Shown piece after piece: positions 42,203 through 52,125 of a stretch of DNA of 64,000 nt. The stretch lies in the IMG/VR virus record IMGVR_UViG_3300030329_004888, positions 1-64,000 of that record. The stretch is one strand, 5' to 3'. The notes under the pieces were generated by a model. The model saw only the letters and a list, made by a program, of their open reading frames with translations. It was not told the origin of the DNA and searched no databases. The position numbers and the translations under genes were made by a program. The stretch comes from a virus. Position 1 is the first letter of the stretch. Every line of letters starts with the position of its first letter.

Positions 42203-42631
42203 TTACGTTAAAAGAGGAGCAGCCATCCCAGGCTTCAAGACGTCTTTTAGCCCCTGTCCGGGTGATAGATTGTAGCTGCCACCAGCCAGAATAGATTCCG
42301 CTAATGGATCAAGAACCTGGGTTGTTCCAAATTTGCCCGCGCCGGGACGGTCTTCCAGTAAGTATTGATGCTCTGGACCGGGTTTATTAAATAAATCCCC
42401 TATTTGTTTTTGGAATTCCGGATTTCCCAGTAGGCCAGCCAGCCAGTGCGATCCCGATTCCTGTTGCCGTCGTGCTGGAGGCATGACCCCACCACTCATA
42501 GCAGCCACCGCGGCATCCCGTGCGGCTCCGCTTGCTGCTCGTCTTTCTGCCGCCGACTGCTGCCTGTGGCCCATATACGACTGCCCAGCCGAAATAAGAG
42601 TGCCTAATAATGGAATTACCCAAGGTGCCAT
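42203..42631 (-). CDS. Late structural protein, right genome (142 aa)
   Basis: Hydrophobic start (MAPWVIPLLGTLISAGQSYM) followed by an Ala/Arg/Ser-rich helix (GHRQQSAAERRAASGAARDA) and a Gly/Pro-rich end. The left genome has no separate equivalent, although its 496-residue protein has a similar start (LLSSLAGKHYAGKDARKTQQ). It may be a split-off N-terminal piece of an ejection protein. Confidence 0.5.
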   Translation of the reverse strand: MAPWVIPLLGTLISAGQSYMGHRQQSAAERRAASGAARDAAVAAMSGGVMPPARRQQESGSHWLAGLLGNPEFQKQIGDLFNKPGPEHQYLLEDRPGAGKFGTTQVLDPLAESILAGGSYNLSPGQGLKDVLKPGMAAPLLT

Positions 42632-42677
42632 ATCAATTCTCCTGTCTGATCTTCATTTCTTTTTTATAACTTTTGCT

Positions 42678-45590
42678 TTACCAGTTCGCGTCATCTGCTC
42701 TGTCCGAACGACCATGCTCCGATTCTTCGTCGCGAGTTCCCTTGCCTATCTCAAGCCATTCATACCATTTGGCTCTCTCGTGGGCCGGAAGGTCGAGCAT
42801 GTCAATTAATGCCTTTGCAAGGCCAAGCTGTTCAGAAGACCTGGTGGCAATATTTAACTTTGGATCCAATGCCGCAGTAACTGCCGCCAGTATAGCCATC
42901 TCATTTTCTCTTCCAGCCATTGTAGTCTCGCCATACAGTTTACCCATCTGGGTAGCGATCATCTGATCCCGTGTCGTCCTCTGACCCGTCAGGCCTGCTG
43001 CTTCTGCAAGCGCAAATTCACGATCCGCACGATGGCGTTCTGCGGCGTCGCTCAGAATCTCTGCCCTGGCCCTTGCTTTATCCAACTCAAACTGCCTTGC
43101 CGCTTCTTCAAGGTCACCGGAACGCAATGCGCCCATGCTTTGAAGTTCAGCCACTCTTGTGTTCCATTCCTCCTTAGATCGTTCTTCAAAATCCAATAAC
43201 AAAGATGCCGTTATCGGATCTGCCGCCAGTGCATCGGCATCCATTGCTATGTCCGGATTATACATGCCTTCTAAAATTGTTGCCAAATTACCAATGTCAT
43301 CTGTGCGCGTAGTTCCTGTGCCACCAGTGCCAGTGCCGGTGCCGTCGCCTACTGCATCACTGATCATGGACTGCAACCGGTCCCAGTCAAACTCACCGTC
43401 CTCTCCGAGAACCCGCTTTATGTCGTCCCAGTCCTGATCCCTTAACCAGTCGCTCAACTCTGTTATCTTTGGAGACAGCATGCCTGTTGTCTGATATATG
43501 TCTCCCAGCATGCCGCTCAATCTCTCCTCATAACCAGGAAAATCGATACCTCGTAATTGCTCGGCAAGTGGCCCTAATAATTTCGTCAACTCATCTACCG
43601 GGCCCTGTTCTGCAAAAATACCCATCACTGGATCAAATAGTTTTGTTATGTCTCCTGCAAGTGGCCCTCCTTCTGCAAAAAGGGCCCCCAGATTTTCAAT
43701 GCCGGTGCCAAACTCATCCGTGATGCCTGGAATTTCGTCCGCGAAGGCCGTTCCAATGTCATCAACGCCTGTGCCGAACGTTTCCAGAAGCCTTTCAAGG
43801 CCGGTGTCGAACTCTCCTGTGATACCAGGAATCTCTTCTCCGAAGGCCGTTCCAATTTCACCAACGCCTGTGTCAAATTCTCCCGTGATACCTTGCAGGA
43901 TGCGGTCTAACTCCCCTTCGGGCATGAGCGCATCAATCTTCTCAGGGATGACCAGTCCTTCAAGGGCTCCCGTAATCTCCTCCGCTGCACCCGGAATGCC
44001 CGTCAGTGCGTGAATAGAAGCAGGGTCTAATGAGACCGGCCTCATTTCAGGGGGCTCAAAATCCCGAAGAGCTTTGCTCAGTCCTGTTACCTGCGGACCG
44101 AGCATCCCCAGTGTGGTCGGAAGCTCGCCCAGTGCGTCGATTATTTTCGGATCCAACCCCAGACCCAATGCTACTTCCGGAGTAATCTCCCCCATCTCTC
44201 CAGCAAGAATTTTCCCCAAAGCCGTTTGATCAAAGTCTCTTGTGAGATCAGCCGCAGGGACCATGGTTTCAGGAATTTTCCCGCTTAAAAGCTCACCCAG
44301 CCTCGTTGCGTCAAAGCCTTCTGTGAGCGCCTCCGGAGAGACCATCGTTTCAGGAACCTCCCCTCGCAGGAATCCTCCCAGTACTGTGTCATCGAATCCT
44401 GCCGTAAGGGCTTCGGGGGACACCATCGTTTCAGGAGTTTCTCCTGCCAGCAGTAATCCCAAGTCAGTCGCGCCGAAGTCTCCCTCTAAAGTATCCAGCC
44501 TGTTCTGAGCCAGATTAAAAAGATCCTCATCCCCATCCATTAACGCTTGGACCTTGGTCGCTTCAAGTTGTGTTACTAAGTCCTGAATACCCTCTCGGGC
44601 ATCCGCAAATGGATCCGCCCCCATGAGAGTTCCAAGGGCCCCCCCTGCCAGGGCCTCCTGTAGGCCTTCAGCGCCTGCCATCAACGCCCCTGTTTCCGGA
44701 TCTAATAATCCCCGTGACGTCTCCAAATCAGCCAGTGTGTCCCCTGCTAATTGATCCAGGCCCCCTTCTCCGAAAGACCCCTTCATCAGTTCGAGGGCCT
44801 CGACTATGCGATCCACCTCTGCGCCAAGGCCACCGGGCCCTGTAATCTGGCCCTGTACGCCCGAAATAAGAGGATCCCAGGCCCTGAATTCCCCTCCTAT
44901 GTCTCCTCCTGTCCTCTGGACTTCTCCTAATTTGCCCATAAGATCGCCAAAGGACGTACCGGCAAGAGCCGCCATGTCTCCCCTCAGCAGCTGCGATAAC
45001 CCCACGGTGGTTTTTAGGTCTTGGGATAAGCGGCCAAAGCCACCGTCTTCTCCGCCAGCAGTGTCCCAGTCATAGTCTCTTCTGGAGGTCAATGTGGGAG
45101 GCCATGGAATAATAGGCGGACGACCTTCTTGGTTAAAAACCCTTGTTACGCGGTCGGTGCCAGCATTGGTTCTCAGCCAGTCTATCCTATCAGGATAGTA
45201 TTTGGCATAATAATAAATATCGTCATCGCTCCACGTCGTAGGGTCATTACGATTATAATCGTGCACGGTTCCGTCGGGTTTCACATAAGGCACATTTGTA
45301 TCCCCCGAGTACGTGCCGCCTGGCCAATGTATCGGATCTTTTGGCTGGCCTGCATGGCCTGATACCGTATCCTCACCAGAAAAAGTGCCCGATGTAGTCG
45401 TTGTGGAGCCCGTGGCTACGTGGCCTCCCGGATCATGCACTTTAGGGGCGGTTTTAGTAGCCCCATTTGTCCCGCTCGATGATTGGACGTTTTTATGCTG
45501 GGAGCCAAGATGAGTAGTAGTGGGCAGGCCAGTGAAAGACCCTTTTTCTTTTGGTCCACCAACTCTGCCAAGATCAACTATATGTGCCAT
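42678..45590 (-). CDS. Repeat-rich late structural protein, right genome (970 aa)
   Basis: Occupies the slot of the left 996-residue protein. The central part holds units built on FDxTxLGxxLxGxxPETMVSPE (three or four copies near residues 375-460) and then EFDTGVGEIGTAF-type units (near 575-640). The C-terminus is helical (LRSGDLEEAARQFELDKARA). A highly acidic, repetitive virion protein; role unknown. Confidence 0.58.
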   Translation of the reverse strand: MAHIVDLGRVGGPKEKGSFTGLPTTTHLGSQHKNVQSSSGTNGATKTAPKVHDPGGHVATGSTTTTSGTFSGEDTVSGHAGQPKDPIHWPGGTYSGDTNVPYVKPDGTVHDYNRNDPTTWSDDDIYYYAKYYPDRIDWLRTNAGTDRVTRVFNQEGRPPIIPWPPTLTSRRDYDWDTAGGEDGGFGRLSQDLKTTVGLSQLLRGDMAALAGTSFGDLMGKLGEVQRTGGDIGGEFRAWDPLISGVQGQITGPGGLGAEVDRIVEALELMKGSFGEGGLDQLAGDTLADLETSRGLLDPETGALMAGAEGLQEALAGGALGTLMGADPFADAREGIQDLVTQLEATKVQALMDGDEDLFNLAQNRLDTLEGDFGATDLGLLLAGETPETMVSPEALTAGFDDTVLGGFLRGEVPETMVSPEALTEGFDATRLGELLSGKIPETMVPAADLTRDFDQTALGKILAGEMGEITPEVALGLGLDPKIIDALGELPTTLGMLGPQVTGLSKALRDFEPPEMRPVSLDPASIHALTGIPGAAEEITGALEGLVIPEKIDALMPEGELDRILQGITGEFDTGVGEIGTAFGEEIPGITGEFDTGLERLLETFGTGVDDIGTAFADEIPGITDEFGTGIENLGALFAEGGPLAGDITKLFDPVMGIFAEQGPVDELTKLLGPLAEQLRGIDFPGYEERLSGMLGDIYQTTGMLSPKITELSDWLRDQDWDDIKRVLGEDGEFDWDRLQSMISDAVGDGTGTGTGGTGTTRTDDIGNLATILEGMYNPDIAMDADALAADPITASLLLDFEERSKEEWNTRVAELQSMGALRSGDLEEAARQFELDKARARAEILSDAAERHRADREFALAEAAGLTGQRTTRDQMIATQMGKLYGETTMAGRENEMAILAAVTAALDPKLNIATRSSEQLGLAKALIDMLDLPAHERAKWYEWLEIGKGTRDEESEHGRSDRADDANW

Positions 45591-45592
45591 AA

Positions 45593-47209
45593 TTAAATGC
45601 CTGCTCTGGCTTTGCGTTTACGGCCTATGTCGGTATAGGCAGGATGACATCTGCGTATACGAAATGCCTGATTTCTTGTATTATTGGAAAATCGTATGGA
45701 AGTATGTGGATCGTATTCGGATAAATCCAAATCCTGATACAGCATTCGCAGAGTAGCTAACGCCCCCTGATTTAATGAACTGACATCTAAAGTGAACCCG
45801 CCCCCGTTGACATTAAACGCACCGGTCAGTCCGGCCACTCCACCGGATTCCTGCTCGTAGTTGACCGTCAACTCTGCCTCTACGTCATGCGGAGGAGAAG
45901 TGGAATCGTAATACACGCGCACATTTCGCCAGCGCACCGTGTTTCCGGAGCCCGCTGGTGCCGTAGCTCCCGTTTTAAAGTATTGCCTGATTGCAGTCCC
46001 TGACGTTCCCTTATTGTCGTCTGAATAATGCACCTTGGTTGTGCCGTCGCTGTTTGCGTCCGTGCTTATGGGATCGTGGTTTTCCAGTTGGCCATATACA
46101 TTACCCGAACCCTGAAGCGTTCCGGCGTGAGGTCGCTCGTCAATCAGTGCCGCACAATTGCGCGTAAAAAACGGGCCGCTTCCCGTATACGGACCATACC
46201 AGATGTCAAAGCGATCTGAATACACCATAATATGATTCATGGCACTTTGTGTGCCGCCGGGCGTTGAAGGATACGGAAGCCAGAACCATGCCTCGTTCAG
46301 CCGTGGAAAATACAGGCCAAAGCATTTAGGCCCTACATTGGCAGCATCCAGATTCGGCCAGTATCCCAGGTCCAATGAATACGATTTCTTTTCTGTCTCA
46401 TCTCCCCCTGACCACATGTAGATGCCGTCATGTCGCAAGAACAACTGTCGATTGCCGGGCAGCACCACAATGGCCCGGCCTGATATAGTGCCTACATCTG
46501 TTCGCTTTTGCAGTTGATAAGGAATTGCCGTATTACTGGTTGGCACCAGAGTATGGATGCCCTCATTGGTATGTACAGTCAGGGCATTCTGGGTAGCCAT
46601 AAGGCCGGTAACGGGAAGACCTATGTTGTAGAATGAAGTAGACTGAATTGTATTAATATCACCAATATCTGAATACCATAACCGATCTGAATTGGCATTG
46701 GTATTAGCATACCAAACCCTATTTTCCCAGTAGGCCACATGACTACAGTTTGTAAATCGAGAGTCAATATCAGCCGCAACGGCATCTGCGTCCGGATCCC
46801 ACTTAATAGGAGGATTTACTCCATTGGTGAGAATCAACACCCCGTTGCAGTTGGCCCACTCAAACGTATTGGCATCTGCATGCGTGATAATTTCGCCACC
46901 ACTTACGTCTGTTACGTCTGTCCAGTCATTGCTGGTGTAGTGATACAGCCTAGTGCCGCGGACCATAAAAACAACCTTGGTGGACGGGGGGTCTATAAAC
47001 TCCCCACAGGCCAACACTGACTTGTTAATTACAGGAGCCTCTCCTTTATACGGCACCGTCCCCTTGCGAGTCTCCACTGCGCCCGCAGCATTGATCCGCA
47101 TATTTTCCATTTCAGCAAGGCCGTCGTCTTCGACGTCTTCTGCGGCTCGGTCATACTGAACTCCAGCCGTCCAGGGACCATACTGAACATCATCCGCACG
47201 TAAGGCCAT
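45593..47209 (-). CDS. Tail nozzle / tail tubular protein B-like, right genome
   Basis: 538 residues, homologous to 8163-9725 across the length: YGPWTAGVQYD opening, NRVWYANTNANSDRLWYSD, the QNALTVHTNEGIHTL segment, GRAIVVLPGNRQLFLRHDGI and a closing IRFSNNTRNQAFRIRRCHP. Beta-propeller-like proteins of this size close short tails. TAATG overlap with the upstream adaptor gene. Confidence 0.74.
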   Translation of the reverse strand: MALRADDVQYGPWTAGVQYDRAAEDVEDDGLAEMENMRINAAGAVETRKGTVPYKGEAPVINKSVLACGEFIDPPSTKVVFMVRGTRLYHYTSNDWTDVTDVSGGEIITHADANTFEWANCNGVLILTNGVNPPIKWDPDADAVAADIDSRFTNCSHVAYWENRVWYANTNANSDRLWYSDIGDINTIQSTSFYNIGLPVTGLMATQNALTVHTNEGIHTLVPTSNTAIPYQLQKRTDVGTISGRAIVVLPGNRQLFLRHDGIYMWSGGDETEKKSYSLDLGYWPNLDAANVGPKCFGLYFPRLNEAWFWLPYPSTPGGTQSAMNHIMVYSDRFDIWYGPYTGSGPFFTRNCAALIDERPHAGTLQGSGNVYGQLENHDPISTDANSDGTTKVHYSDDNKGTSGTAIRQYFKTGATAPAGSGNTVRWRNVRVYYDSTSPPHDVEAELTVNYEQESGGVAGLTGAFNVNGGGFTLDVSSLNQGALATLRMLYQDLDLSEYDPHTSIRFSNNTRNQAFRIRRCHPAYTDIGRKRKARAGI

Positions 47210-48147
47210 CAGGCAGTCAGACTCCCTTCACTGATAGAGAAGTCAAAGGCACTGCCCTCGCCTGCCCACTCTGTCGCCGGTCGTCGTCGCCACTTGCGCG
47301 TACCCCATATACGCAAGTTCTGCTCTTTGCCCGCTTCCAGCATTTCCTCATACAGGGCCCTGTTTATATTGGCCCCTTCATCGTCTCCTTTTTCCTGCAT
47401 ATACAACTCGGCAGCGCCAAAGACCAGCGCCGATTGCAACTGCTCTGGAATCCAGCGATCCAGTTCAGTGTCGTCATTCGACTCTGTCCAATCAGGAATG
47501 TAGGCAAGGTAGCGATAGCGGATGGTTTCATTGGTAGTGGAGTGGGCTGGATGAAAGCGAATAGCTATCTGCCCCGGATGCCCGGCAGTCACGTCAATGC
47601 CGTCTACGGTTATATCAGAAACATCCCCGGTTTCATCCCGTTCAGGATCCAGCTTGTCAAAGCGATTATACCCCTGGAACGTAAGCACCTCTCCGTTGGT
47701 TTGATTGTAAAAGTTTATCGGAGCCAACACATCTGCGGCCAGATAATACACTTGCGTGAACTCCCTTGACGCAAACGTGCTGGTAGCACCGGAGGTTTGT
47801 CCGGTAAGCGTGTAATAGGTTGCTGTCGTAGGCGATACGCTGTTTTCGCTGTAAACGTAAAGTCGCGAATTGGTCGTGTCTGCTTCTTCCAGCGTTGCTT
47901 CGTAGTAGGGATCCTGCCCGTCACGAAGCTGCTCGCCGTCTGTAAAATTGCCAGTAATTCCCGAAACCGTCAGTGAACGGGTCGTACGAAATGTCCCTGT
48001 CTTATTCAGCCACCACCACTGGGCCTGACCGGAAATACGCTTTGCTACAATATTCAAATACAGCCGTACCTGGTTCTTGTATCCGGTGGTTGATGAATTC
48101 AGACCAGCCCTGTCGAGGGCCATTGTCATTGCATCAGAAAGTTTCAT
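47209..48147 (-). CDS. Head-tail adaptor / tail tubular protein A-like, right genome
   Basis: 312 residues, homologue of 9725-10636: AMTMALDRAGLNSSTTGYKN, then AQWWWLNKTGTFRTTRSLTV and the C-terminal PEQLQSALVFGAAELYMQEK helix. It bridges portal and nozzle in short-tailed phages. Overlaps the upstream small gene by ATGA. Confidence 0.72.
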   Translation of the reverse strand: MKLSDAMTMALDRAGLNSSTTGYKNQVRLYLNIVAKRISGQAQWWWLNKTGTFRTTRSLTVSGITGNFTDGEQLRDGQDPYYEATLEEADTTNSRLYVYSENSVSPTTATYYTLTGQTSGATSTFASREFTQVYYLAADVLAPINFYNQTNGEVLTFQGYNRFDKLDPERDETGDVSDITVDGIDVTAGHPGQIAIRFHPAHSTTNETIRYRYLAYIPDWTESNDDTELDRWIPEQLQSALVFGAAELYMQEKGDDEGANINRALYEEMLEAGKEQNLRIWGTRKWRRRPATEWAGEGSAFDFSISEGSLTA

Positions 48148-48419
48148 ATTAAATCAGCCCAGCTTCCGTTTTCGTATCCCTGAAACTTATTAGTGCTTGA
48201 ATTGTAGATAAGCATGCCGTTGGCCGCACTCAACGCATTGCGCTGTGTCGTTGTCAGTGACGGCAATTGAACATACCCCGTCGTACTGTCCACTTTAACT
48301 GACTGCGCTTCCACATGATTGAACAGACCCAGTTCCCCAAAAGAAACCGCCTGATTCTGCTGACCGGCAACTACCCGGTCGGATCGCTGAACCGGAGCAA
48401 GTCTTTTATTCGGAGGCAA
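48144..48419 (-). CDS. Small fibre-type domain protein, right genome (91 aa)
   Basis: Counterpart of 10633-10878. Ends QRNALSAANGMLIYNSSTNK, then FQGYENGSW. Preceding residues (FGELGLFNHVEAQSVKVDST) match the left FGQTALLGAADVETLAIGST in spacing. Same ATGA overlap with the adaptor gene. Possibly a head-surface or tail appendage protein. Confidence 0.6.
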   Translation of the reverse strand: MPPNKRLAPVQRSDRVVAGQQNQAVSFGELGLFNHVEAQSVKVDSTTGYVQLPSLTTTQRNALSAANGMLIYNSSTNKFQGYENGSWADLI

Positions 48420-48858
48420 CGAACTCAGCGTCTGTTACGTCTGGACTGGGAAGCGGTTCCACTCCATCAGTGGCAAATTCCATTTGGGCCGATTCAGCCA
48501 GAGAGTCTGCATCAAGAGACTCTACTCCGTATTCGGCTACTTCACGGGCCGTAATCGACGTAGTAGCTCCTCCTCCTTGACCAGCATGGTAACGAGCCGC
48601 TACGTGCGCCTGGGCCGCTTCCTTGCCCATCTTTTCGACCAGAGCCTCAGACGGCTTAGGCACAAATCCAGGAGGATGCTCAATAGACAGTCCTGACGAG
48701 TTCATGCGCCTGGCATCTTGATTGGTTTGTTGAGGACGGCGAGTCTTGATGGTGCTGCCCACTTCCAAGGCCTGCTGAAGCAATCGCTTCTGGTCAGGAG
48801 TCGCCTTAGACAATAAGCCTGTCAAGCCTTCGATTGTATTAGCACTTACTTCACTCAT
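48406..48858 (-). CDS. Late protein of unknown function, right genome (150 aa)
   Basis: Helical and acidic with an EGLTGLLSKATPDQKRLLQQ start and a DVTDAEFVASE end. Same slot as the left 226-residue protein between decoration-like and small fibre-type genes. It overlaps the next gene by 14 bases. No family recognised. Confidence 0.5.
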   Translation of the reverse strand: MSEVSANTIEGLTGLLSKATPDQKRLLQQALEVGSTIKTRRPQQTNQDARRMNSSGLSIEHPPGFVPKPSEALVEKMGKEAAQAHVAARYHAGQGGGATTSITAREVAEYGVESLDADSLAESAQMEFATDGVEPLPSPDVTDAEFVASE

Positions 48859-48921
48859 AATAGCCTTTCTTTTAAAAAAAGAGAGGGAAGAAGCGATTCC
48901 CCTTCCCCCTCTTTCTTCTAT

Positions 48922-49722
48922 TTACACTTCACCAAGTCGCAGCATCACTCCGATGTAGGCACCAGTGGTGCCTACATTACAAGCGATACCAACCAAAGGC
49001 TCAGTTTCTGCGTCTTTAAGCTGAACGGCTCCCGCTGTGCCGTCGCCAAGGGTCACATTATCACCAATAGCCGGAACAGCAGTACCGTTGGTTTCCATCA
49101 AAACAGTGGCAATACCAGCTGTCTGAAACCACCCGTAGTAGTTGGCGGTAAATGCGATCGGAGTAACGCCAGTAACAAGAATGTCTGTCGTGGTTGCTCC
49201 GATAAGTTCATCAAATGGATTACCTTGGATAAAGATGTCAGACGCAGTAGTTAAGGCAACCTTGAGTGGATCATACAATTCCAGATCCACTTTGCCACTG
49301 GTAGTGGCACCTGTTGCACTACTGGTCTTGATACGATACTGGATTCCTTCACCAAGACCGTCATCCAGATCATTATTGATCTGCAAATACCCACCAGCAA
49401 AATCATCTTTATTTTTGCTTGCCAGTGTGATTTGCAATTTAGAAGACCCAGCAGCCGGACTGTAATCGCCAGAAGCAGCAATTACAGCATTATCCGTCGA
49501 TGCTAAAGACGTTGTTGAAACATCTGGAGCAACCAAAAGTCCGGCCTTTACAGCGGCACCCGTATAGCCATATCGAAATACGCGGCCATCTGCAAGTTCC
49601 AGCTTTTCGCCAAGGGCAAATTTGGCAGTCGATGACTCATCATAAATACTTTGACCAGCTTTACTGCCTTTGCCAACGCCTCCAACGCGATTAGTAGCAA
49701 AGTTATGATTTAAGTAACTCAC
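48922..49722 (-). CDS. Head decoration-like protein, right genome (266 aa)
   Basis: Beta-rich protein after the capsid gene. Middle and end read NYYGWFQTAGIATVLMET and then TAGAVQLKDAETEPLVGIAC, ending LRLGEV. The aromatic YGWxQ/YGWYC segment is shared with the left 170-residue protein. It is about 100 residues longer at the N-terminus. Decoration or capsid-stabilising role inferred. Confidence 0.52.
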   Translation of the reverse strand: MSYLNHNFATNRVGGVGKGSKAGQSIYDESSTAKFALGEKLELADGRVFRYGYTGAAVKAGLLVAPDVSTTSLASTDNAVIAASGDYSPAAGSSKLQITLASKNKDDFAGGYLQINNDLDDGLGEGIQYRIKTSSATGATTSGKVDLELYDPLKVALTTASDIFIQGNPFDELIGATTTDILVTGVTPIAFTANYYGWFQTAGIATVLMETNGTAVPAIGDNVTLGDGTAGAVQLKDAETEPLVGIACNVGTTGAYIGVMLRLGEV

Positions 49723-49780
49723 GGTAATTCCTTTCCCCTATGGTCAGGGTGTGAACCCCCATTGGCTTGGGGGCAAGGGT

Positions 49781-50779
49781 TTACGCCAAGTCGTACAACA
49801 GACCTTGACGGCGTCTGTTATTCGTCATTAGCTGTACGCCCACGACCACGAAAGCGACTTTCGCCAGCTGGTTGGTAGGCTCTTTGAATGGAGTCTTTGC
49901 GAAGTTCAGGCCACCCTGAATCTTCAACTTCAGATACTTCGTATTCAGCAGATACATTGAATCAGAAACACAGTCCCTGTCTCCAATTACTGGAGCGCCG
50001 CGGAAAGAGATGTCTCCTTCTGCGCCAAGGCCAAATCCCGGACCAGATCGACCCGATCCACTTTTGACGAAGCGAGTGTATCCGGTGCCCTCAAAGAGTG
50101 CCTCGTATTCACCGTAGTACGTCATTGAAGTGATAATCAGATTAGTCTTGTCGTTTGCTTCTGACGCATTATTCCAAACCACTCCCATGCCCAGTGGGCC
50201 CTGAAAGCGATTATTTGACTGCGTAGAAAAAGACGTATAACTGGCGTTGAAATCGGTGCGCTGGTTGTCCCACCAACTATTGCTGGACACTGCAATTGAA
50301 TGCAAAGTTGTAGAGGTGCCCTCTGCACAAATGTCCTGCAAGCCAACAATCGACTTACCTGACTGCGCCCCGTGAATGGCGGCGTTGATGGTGTCCATCG
50401 ACTTGGTCATCGCCTGCTTGGTTTTAGCTTCCAGCAATTTGACGGCTGAGTCTGATTTACGCGCTTCGCGCTCTTCCGTCATCGAAATGACGATAGGCGT
50501 AGCATTGTATCGAAACTGCTCAAAGGCGGCGGTGATGCCGTCGGTGCTGTCCGTAGACAACACGTCAAAGCCATCAAACCATTCCGAAGATCCCAACCCG
50601 TACATCAGGTCTTCCTGAATCTCCTTACCGCCGTTTTCTACTTCCATGATTCCGGACCTGCGAAAGCGTCCAACCGTGGGATAGGCATCGCTGATATTAT
50701 CAGTGAGGCGTTTCCGCTTGGCCCTCATTGTGAGAGTCCAGGCGGCATCCCACGTTTCTGTGGTAGAAGTGGCTGCCAT
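49781..50779 (-). CDS. Major capsid protein, right genome
   Basis: 332 residues, homologue of 12091-13077: TETWDAAWTLTMRAKRKRLT, MEVENGGKEIQEDLMYG, AQSGKSIVGLQD and FKEPTNQLAKVAFVVVGVQL followed by TNNRRRQG. The position after the scaffold gene agrees. Copy number and fold cannot be read here. Confidence 0.82.
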   Translation of the reverse strand: MAATSTTETWDAAWTLTMRAKRKRLTDNISDAYPTVGRFRRSGIMEVENGGKEIQEDLMYGLGSSEWFDGFDVLSTDSTDGITAAFEQFRYNATPIVISMTEEREARKSDSAVKLLEAKTKQAMTKSMDTINAAIHGAQSGKSIVGLQDICAEGTSTTLHSIAVSSNSWWDNQRTDFNASYTSFSTQSNNRFQGPLGMGVVWNNASEANDKTNLIITSMTYYGEYEALFEGTGYTRFVKSGSGRSGPGFGLGAEGDISFRGAPVIGDRDCVSDSMYLLNTKYLKLKIQGGLNFAKTPFKEPTNQLAKVAFVVVGVQLMTNNRRRQGLLYDLA

Positions 50780-50809
50780 GTAGTATTACCTCATACGTTA
50801 TTGTTATTA

Positions 50810-51691
50810 TTATCGATAGTCGGTTGTGCCAAAGCCAAGCTCCTGCATACCGGCTAACAGTTGATTGTCAGACAATTGTCCATCCGATGGCGATGCATGT
50901 ACGGGAGAACTCGGACGAGTCGCGTTGGCATTGCGTGTGTCGCGGTGCTGGCCGTGTAAGGCCTGGCTCTGCTGCTGCGCCCTGCCGGTGACAAGTTCGT
51001 AGGCTTCCGTCGGTGTGTAATTCTGTCCTGTTGCTGGATTTACGACAGCACTCAATGCTCCCACCTGTGCTTTATACTGATCGATGTCTGGGTATTTTGC
51101 ACGGGCCTCTTGAGCAACTGCATTAACTTCCTGGGCGCGATTCTGAATCACATTAGCCGCCAACTGCTTGACGACATTTTCCACCATTTGAAACCGCTTG
51201 TCGTAATTGTTCAGCTTATCTCCCGTCGTCAGACGATTGATCTCCTGAACAATGTCAAGCGCACGTCCTTCATCTTCAGACAGCGATGACCGCAGTGTCG
51301 CCAGCGGATCGACTTCTTCCTGCTGAGATGCCACTACTTCCTGCTGTCCCTGCAAACGAGCCAACTGCACTTCTGCCTGCTGGGCCCGCTGTTCTGCCGC
51401 TCTGGTTGCTTCTGAATCCCTGCGCCGTTTGGCGTGGTAATCCCTCAGCAGTCTCTGATCTCCGTCGGATAGCACGGAAGGATCGGACACTTCGTCCAAA
51501 TCCTGTGGATACTGATTGCCAGTGGTACCGTTCGATGGCAGGGCAGGAAGATTCTGGGCTGGAACGTCTTCAGGCTCAGTGGCGAGGTGTCCGGCGTCTT
51601 CAAGATCTGCCGCAAAGTCGTCCTGTTCTGAAGCATCTGCCTGTTGTCCGGCCTGTCCCTGTTCGTCAGGAAGCTGTGCACTTTCAGTCAT
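50810..51691 (-). CDS. Scaffolding protein, right genome
   Basis: 293 residues with an acidic Gln/Asp/Glu N-terminus (EQGQAGQQADASEQDDFAAD), a Gln/Ala/Arg coiled centre (RAAEQRAQQAEVQLARLQGQ) and a short C-terminal helix (LSDNQLLAGMQELGFG) that may contact the capsid protein. Same gene order as on the left. Confidence 0.7.
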   Translation of the reverse strand: MTESAQLPDEQGQAGQQADASEQDDFAADLEDAGHLATEPEDVPAQNLPALPSNGTTGNQYPQDLDEVSDPSVLSDGDQRLLRDYHAKRRRDSEATRAAEQRAQQAEVQLARLQGQQEVVASQQEEVDPLATLRSSLSEDEGRALDIVQEINRLTTGDKLNNYDKRFQMVENVVKQLAANVIQNRAQEVNAVAQEARAKYPDIDQYKAQVGALSAVVNPATGQNYTPTEAYELVTGRAQQQSQALHGQHRDTRNANATRPSSPVHASPSDGQLSDNQLLAGMQELGFGTTDYR

Positions 51692-51705
51692 AATATATCA
51701 CCTTG

Positions 51706-52125
51706 TTAAAAAGAAACGTCAAATTTGCCTTGACGGGCACGGTTGAGAGCTTCGCGTTCTGCTTTCTTGAAGTCGTCCTTGTCCATCCAGGCGGCATTCT
51801 CATTTACTGCGCGCGGAGACATCTCCTCTGCGGAGGGTCGATGACAGCGACTGCCACCGACCGTATCTCCTCCTTCTATAACATCCAGTTCTTTCATTAA
51901 CTTCTTTTTATGTTCGTAGCTTTCCACATATTGACCCAGTCCCGGCTCATACCGGCCATACATACTGGAGCGAGTCGTATGCAGATGATTGCCTCCTTTG
52001 GTCGCCCATGAGGCTTTCTTGCCGCACTCACAGACAATGGTTTCAGGAATGCGTTTGCCCTCTACTGGATAATCCGGATACTTCTTGCCGCAGGTGTCAC
52101 ACCCGTAATCCCATAATCGTATCAA
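51706..52125 (-). CDS. Zinc-ribbon (FmdB-like) protein, right genome
   Basis: 139 residues; MIRLWDYGCDTCGKKY and later VCECGKKASW give cysteines at 9, 12, 32 and 34, a zinc ribbon with the inner spacing swapped relative to the left copy. The C-terminal KKAEREALNRARQGKFDVSF is basic. Overlaps the portal stop by 4 bases, so here it follows the portal directly with no inserted genes. Confidence 0.68.
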   Translation of the reverse strand: MIRLWDYGCDTCGKKYPDYPVEGKRIPETIVCECGKKASWATKGGNHLHTTRSSMYGRYEPGLGQYVESYEHKKKLMKELDVIEGGDTVGGSRCHRPSAEEMSPRAVNENAAWMDKDDFKKAEREALNRARQGKFDVSF